From: an uncultured Chryseobacterium sp.
GTDB lineage: Bacteria; Bacteroidota; Bacteroidia; Flavobacteriales; Weeksellaceae
Assembly: GCA_913778505.1 (NCBI GenBank)
Contig: CAJYWD010000002.1
Location: forward strand, 1 to 43,508
DNA: 43,508 nt
Reading direction: 5' to 3'
Shown here: piece by piece, positions 42,733 through 43,508 of the stretch
Numbering within the stretch: the first letter of the stretch is position 1
How the letters are laid out: every line of letters starts with the position of its first letter
Translations under genes and position numbers: made by a program
Notes under the pieces: generated by a model
Told to the model about the DNA's origin: nothing
The model's database searches: none
Seen by the model: the letters and a program-made list of their open reading frames with translations, nothing else

Positions 42733-43508
42733 TTAGTGGAAATGCGTGGGAAAAGCTTCGCGCGGAGTCTGCTTCATGATGTTAAGCTTAAACCATGATT
42801 TCAGAAATCCGTAACCGTAGGAGAACATCTGAATATAAGTGGAAATTATCGCCATGGAAGCAATGCTGATATTGCGCGTCACAAGGAGTGCGTGAATAAA
42901 AACCATCAGCGTATAAAGTCCGAAGAGCGCCATGATTAAGCCATTGTCCCAGACAAAATAATGGATGATCCCGATCACGTAGCCCATCAGGAAAATGCTT
43001 GGAAACCAGAATGTCGGCTTCACATATTTCGGATGTCGTTGATTGAGGATGGGGCGTGCACAGCCGAATTGATAGACTTGTTTTGAAAATTTGCCGAAGT
43101 CGGTCCTTCTTTTGTGATATACGCCAATATCGTCGTAGAACTTCGTGGTATAGCCATTTTCCCACAATGTCATGGACAGATCCGGATCTTCACCAATGCG
43201 CATCTCGGAAAAACCGCCGACTTTCAGAAAGATTTCTTTATTGACACCCATATTGAAGCTTCTGGGCTGGAATCTGGTCACCGCCTTTTTGCTGCCGCGG
43301 ATGCCGCCCGTTGTGAAGACCGAGGTCATAGAGTAGGAGATGGCTTTCTGCATCAGGTTAAAACCTTTGTGCGCCTTGTCAGCGCCGCCAAAAGCATCGG
43401 AAGGATCATTAATCAGATTTTTTTTGATATTTTCAATGTAATCGGTTTCCACAATAACGTCGGAATCTACGAAAACCAGCCAATCGTTTTTGGCTCTTCT
43501 GGCACCAT
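42733..43508 (-). CDS. GT2 family glycosyltransferase, 3' part
   Basis: This is the C-terminal part (258 codons) of a GT-A fold glycosyltransferase whose 5' end is outside the window; the frame stays open to the right edge and a GTG at 43452 is not its start. The visible part contains the metal-binding DxD region VFVDSDVIVETDYIENI, the acceptor-binding MGVNKEIFLKVGGFSEMRIG with GEDPDLSMTLWENG (ED motif), and at the C-terminus at least two membrane segments (PSIFLMGYVIGIIHYFVW and LIMALFGLYTLMVFIHALLV). Membrane-bound GT2 enzymes of this kind act in surface polysaccharide or glycolipid synthesis. No neighbour in the window indicates the product. Confidence 0.88.
   Translation of the reverse strand, partial: GARRAKNDWLVFVDSDVIVETDYIENIKKNLINDPSDAFGGADKAHKGFNLMQKAISYSMTSVFTTGGIRGSKKAVTRFQPRSFNMGVNKEIFLKVGGFSEMRIGEDPDLSMTLWENGYTTKFYDDIGVYHKRRTDFGKFSKQVYQFGCARPILNQRHPKYVKPTFWFPSIFLMGYVIGIIHYFVWDNGLIMALFGLYTLMVFIHALLVTRNISIASMAIISTYIQMFSYGYGFLKSWFKLNIMKQTPREAFPTHFH

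Overview
The window looks like chromosome of a member of the phylum Bacteroidota, class Flavobacteriia, close to Chryseobacterium or its relatives in the Weeksellaceae. The evidence is an AT-rich genome with almost no Shine-Dalgarno sequences, many promoters of the Bacteroidota form TTTG-N(~20)-TAnnTTTG, a TamL-type lipoprotein Omp85 next to TamB, a type IX secretion C-terminal domain, a TonB-dependent receptor, and many SPII lipoproteins. No rRNA, tRNA, CRISPR array, transposase or prophage was seen.

Layout. 1-5230: 3' part of tamB and complete tamL, translationally coupled (TAATG), closed by a terminator. 5567-14343: a tight four-gene operon, made of a 1300-residue hybrid histidine kinase with HPt domain, a stand-alone receiver, a membrane-anchored HEAT-repeat protein, and a GT2 polysaccharide synthase fused to an LtaS-like phospho-transferase/sulfatase domain. 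It faces a convergent YaiO-type TPR plus outer-membrane barrel gene (14385-15617). Together these resemble a complete sense, synthesise, decorate and export pathway for a surface polymer. 15892-19711: an LVIVD-propeller lipoprotein and a TonB-dependent receptor. 19708-20910: an HD domain fused to a Pycsar-effector-like membrane domain. About 21035-21171: a GC-rich inverted-repeat-ended element. 21214-25441: a very large metallophosphoesterase lipoprotein with a possible kinase-like middle and an outer-membrane barrel, then a GNAT acetyltransferase. 25433-27514: a lipoprotein and queA. 27754-31585: a DUF349 repeat protein and a T9SS-secreted endonuclease I. 31805-34068: purC-purF. 34137-34261: a candidate minus-strand small RNA sharing a symmetric divergent promoter with ndk. 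34322-38382: ndk, typA and a GHL10-type glycoside hydrolase lipoprotein. 38391-40994: two AT-rich probably acquired genes (an ATP-grasp protein and an unknown) around a Tat-exported aminotransferase. 40975-43508: an AraC regulator, a small secreted protein, and the 3' part of a GT2 glycosyltransferase running off the window.

The most promising system is the 5567-15617 cluster. It has the parts of a synthase-dependent exopolysaccharide machine (inner-membrane GT2 synthase, periplasmic TPR plus barrel exporter), but the periplasmic decorating enzyme is fused to the synthase and a full His-Asp-His-Asp phosphorelay is encoded in the same operon. Housekeeping genes (tamB/tamL, queA, purC/purF, ndk, typA) are ordinary. 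All assignments come from reading translated sequence and motifs; no database search was run.
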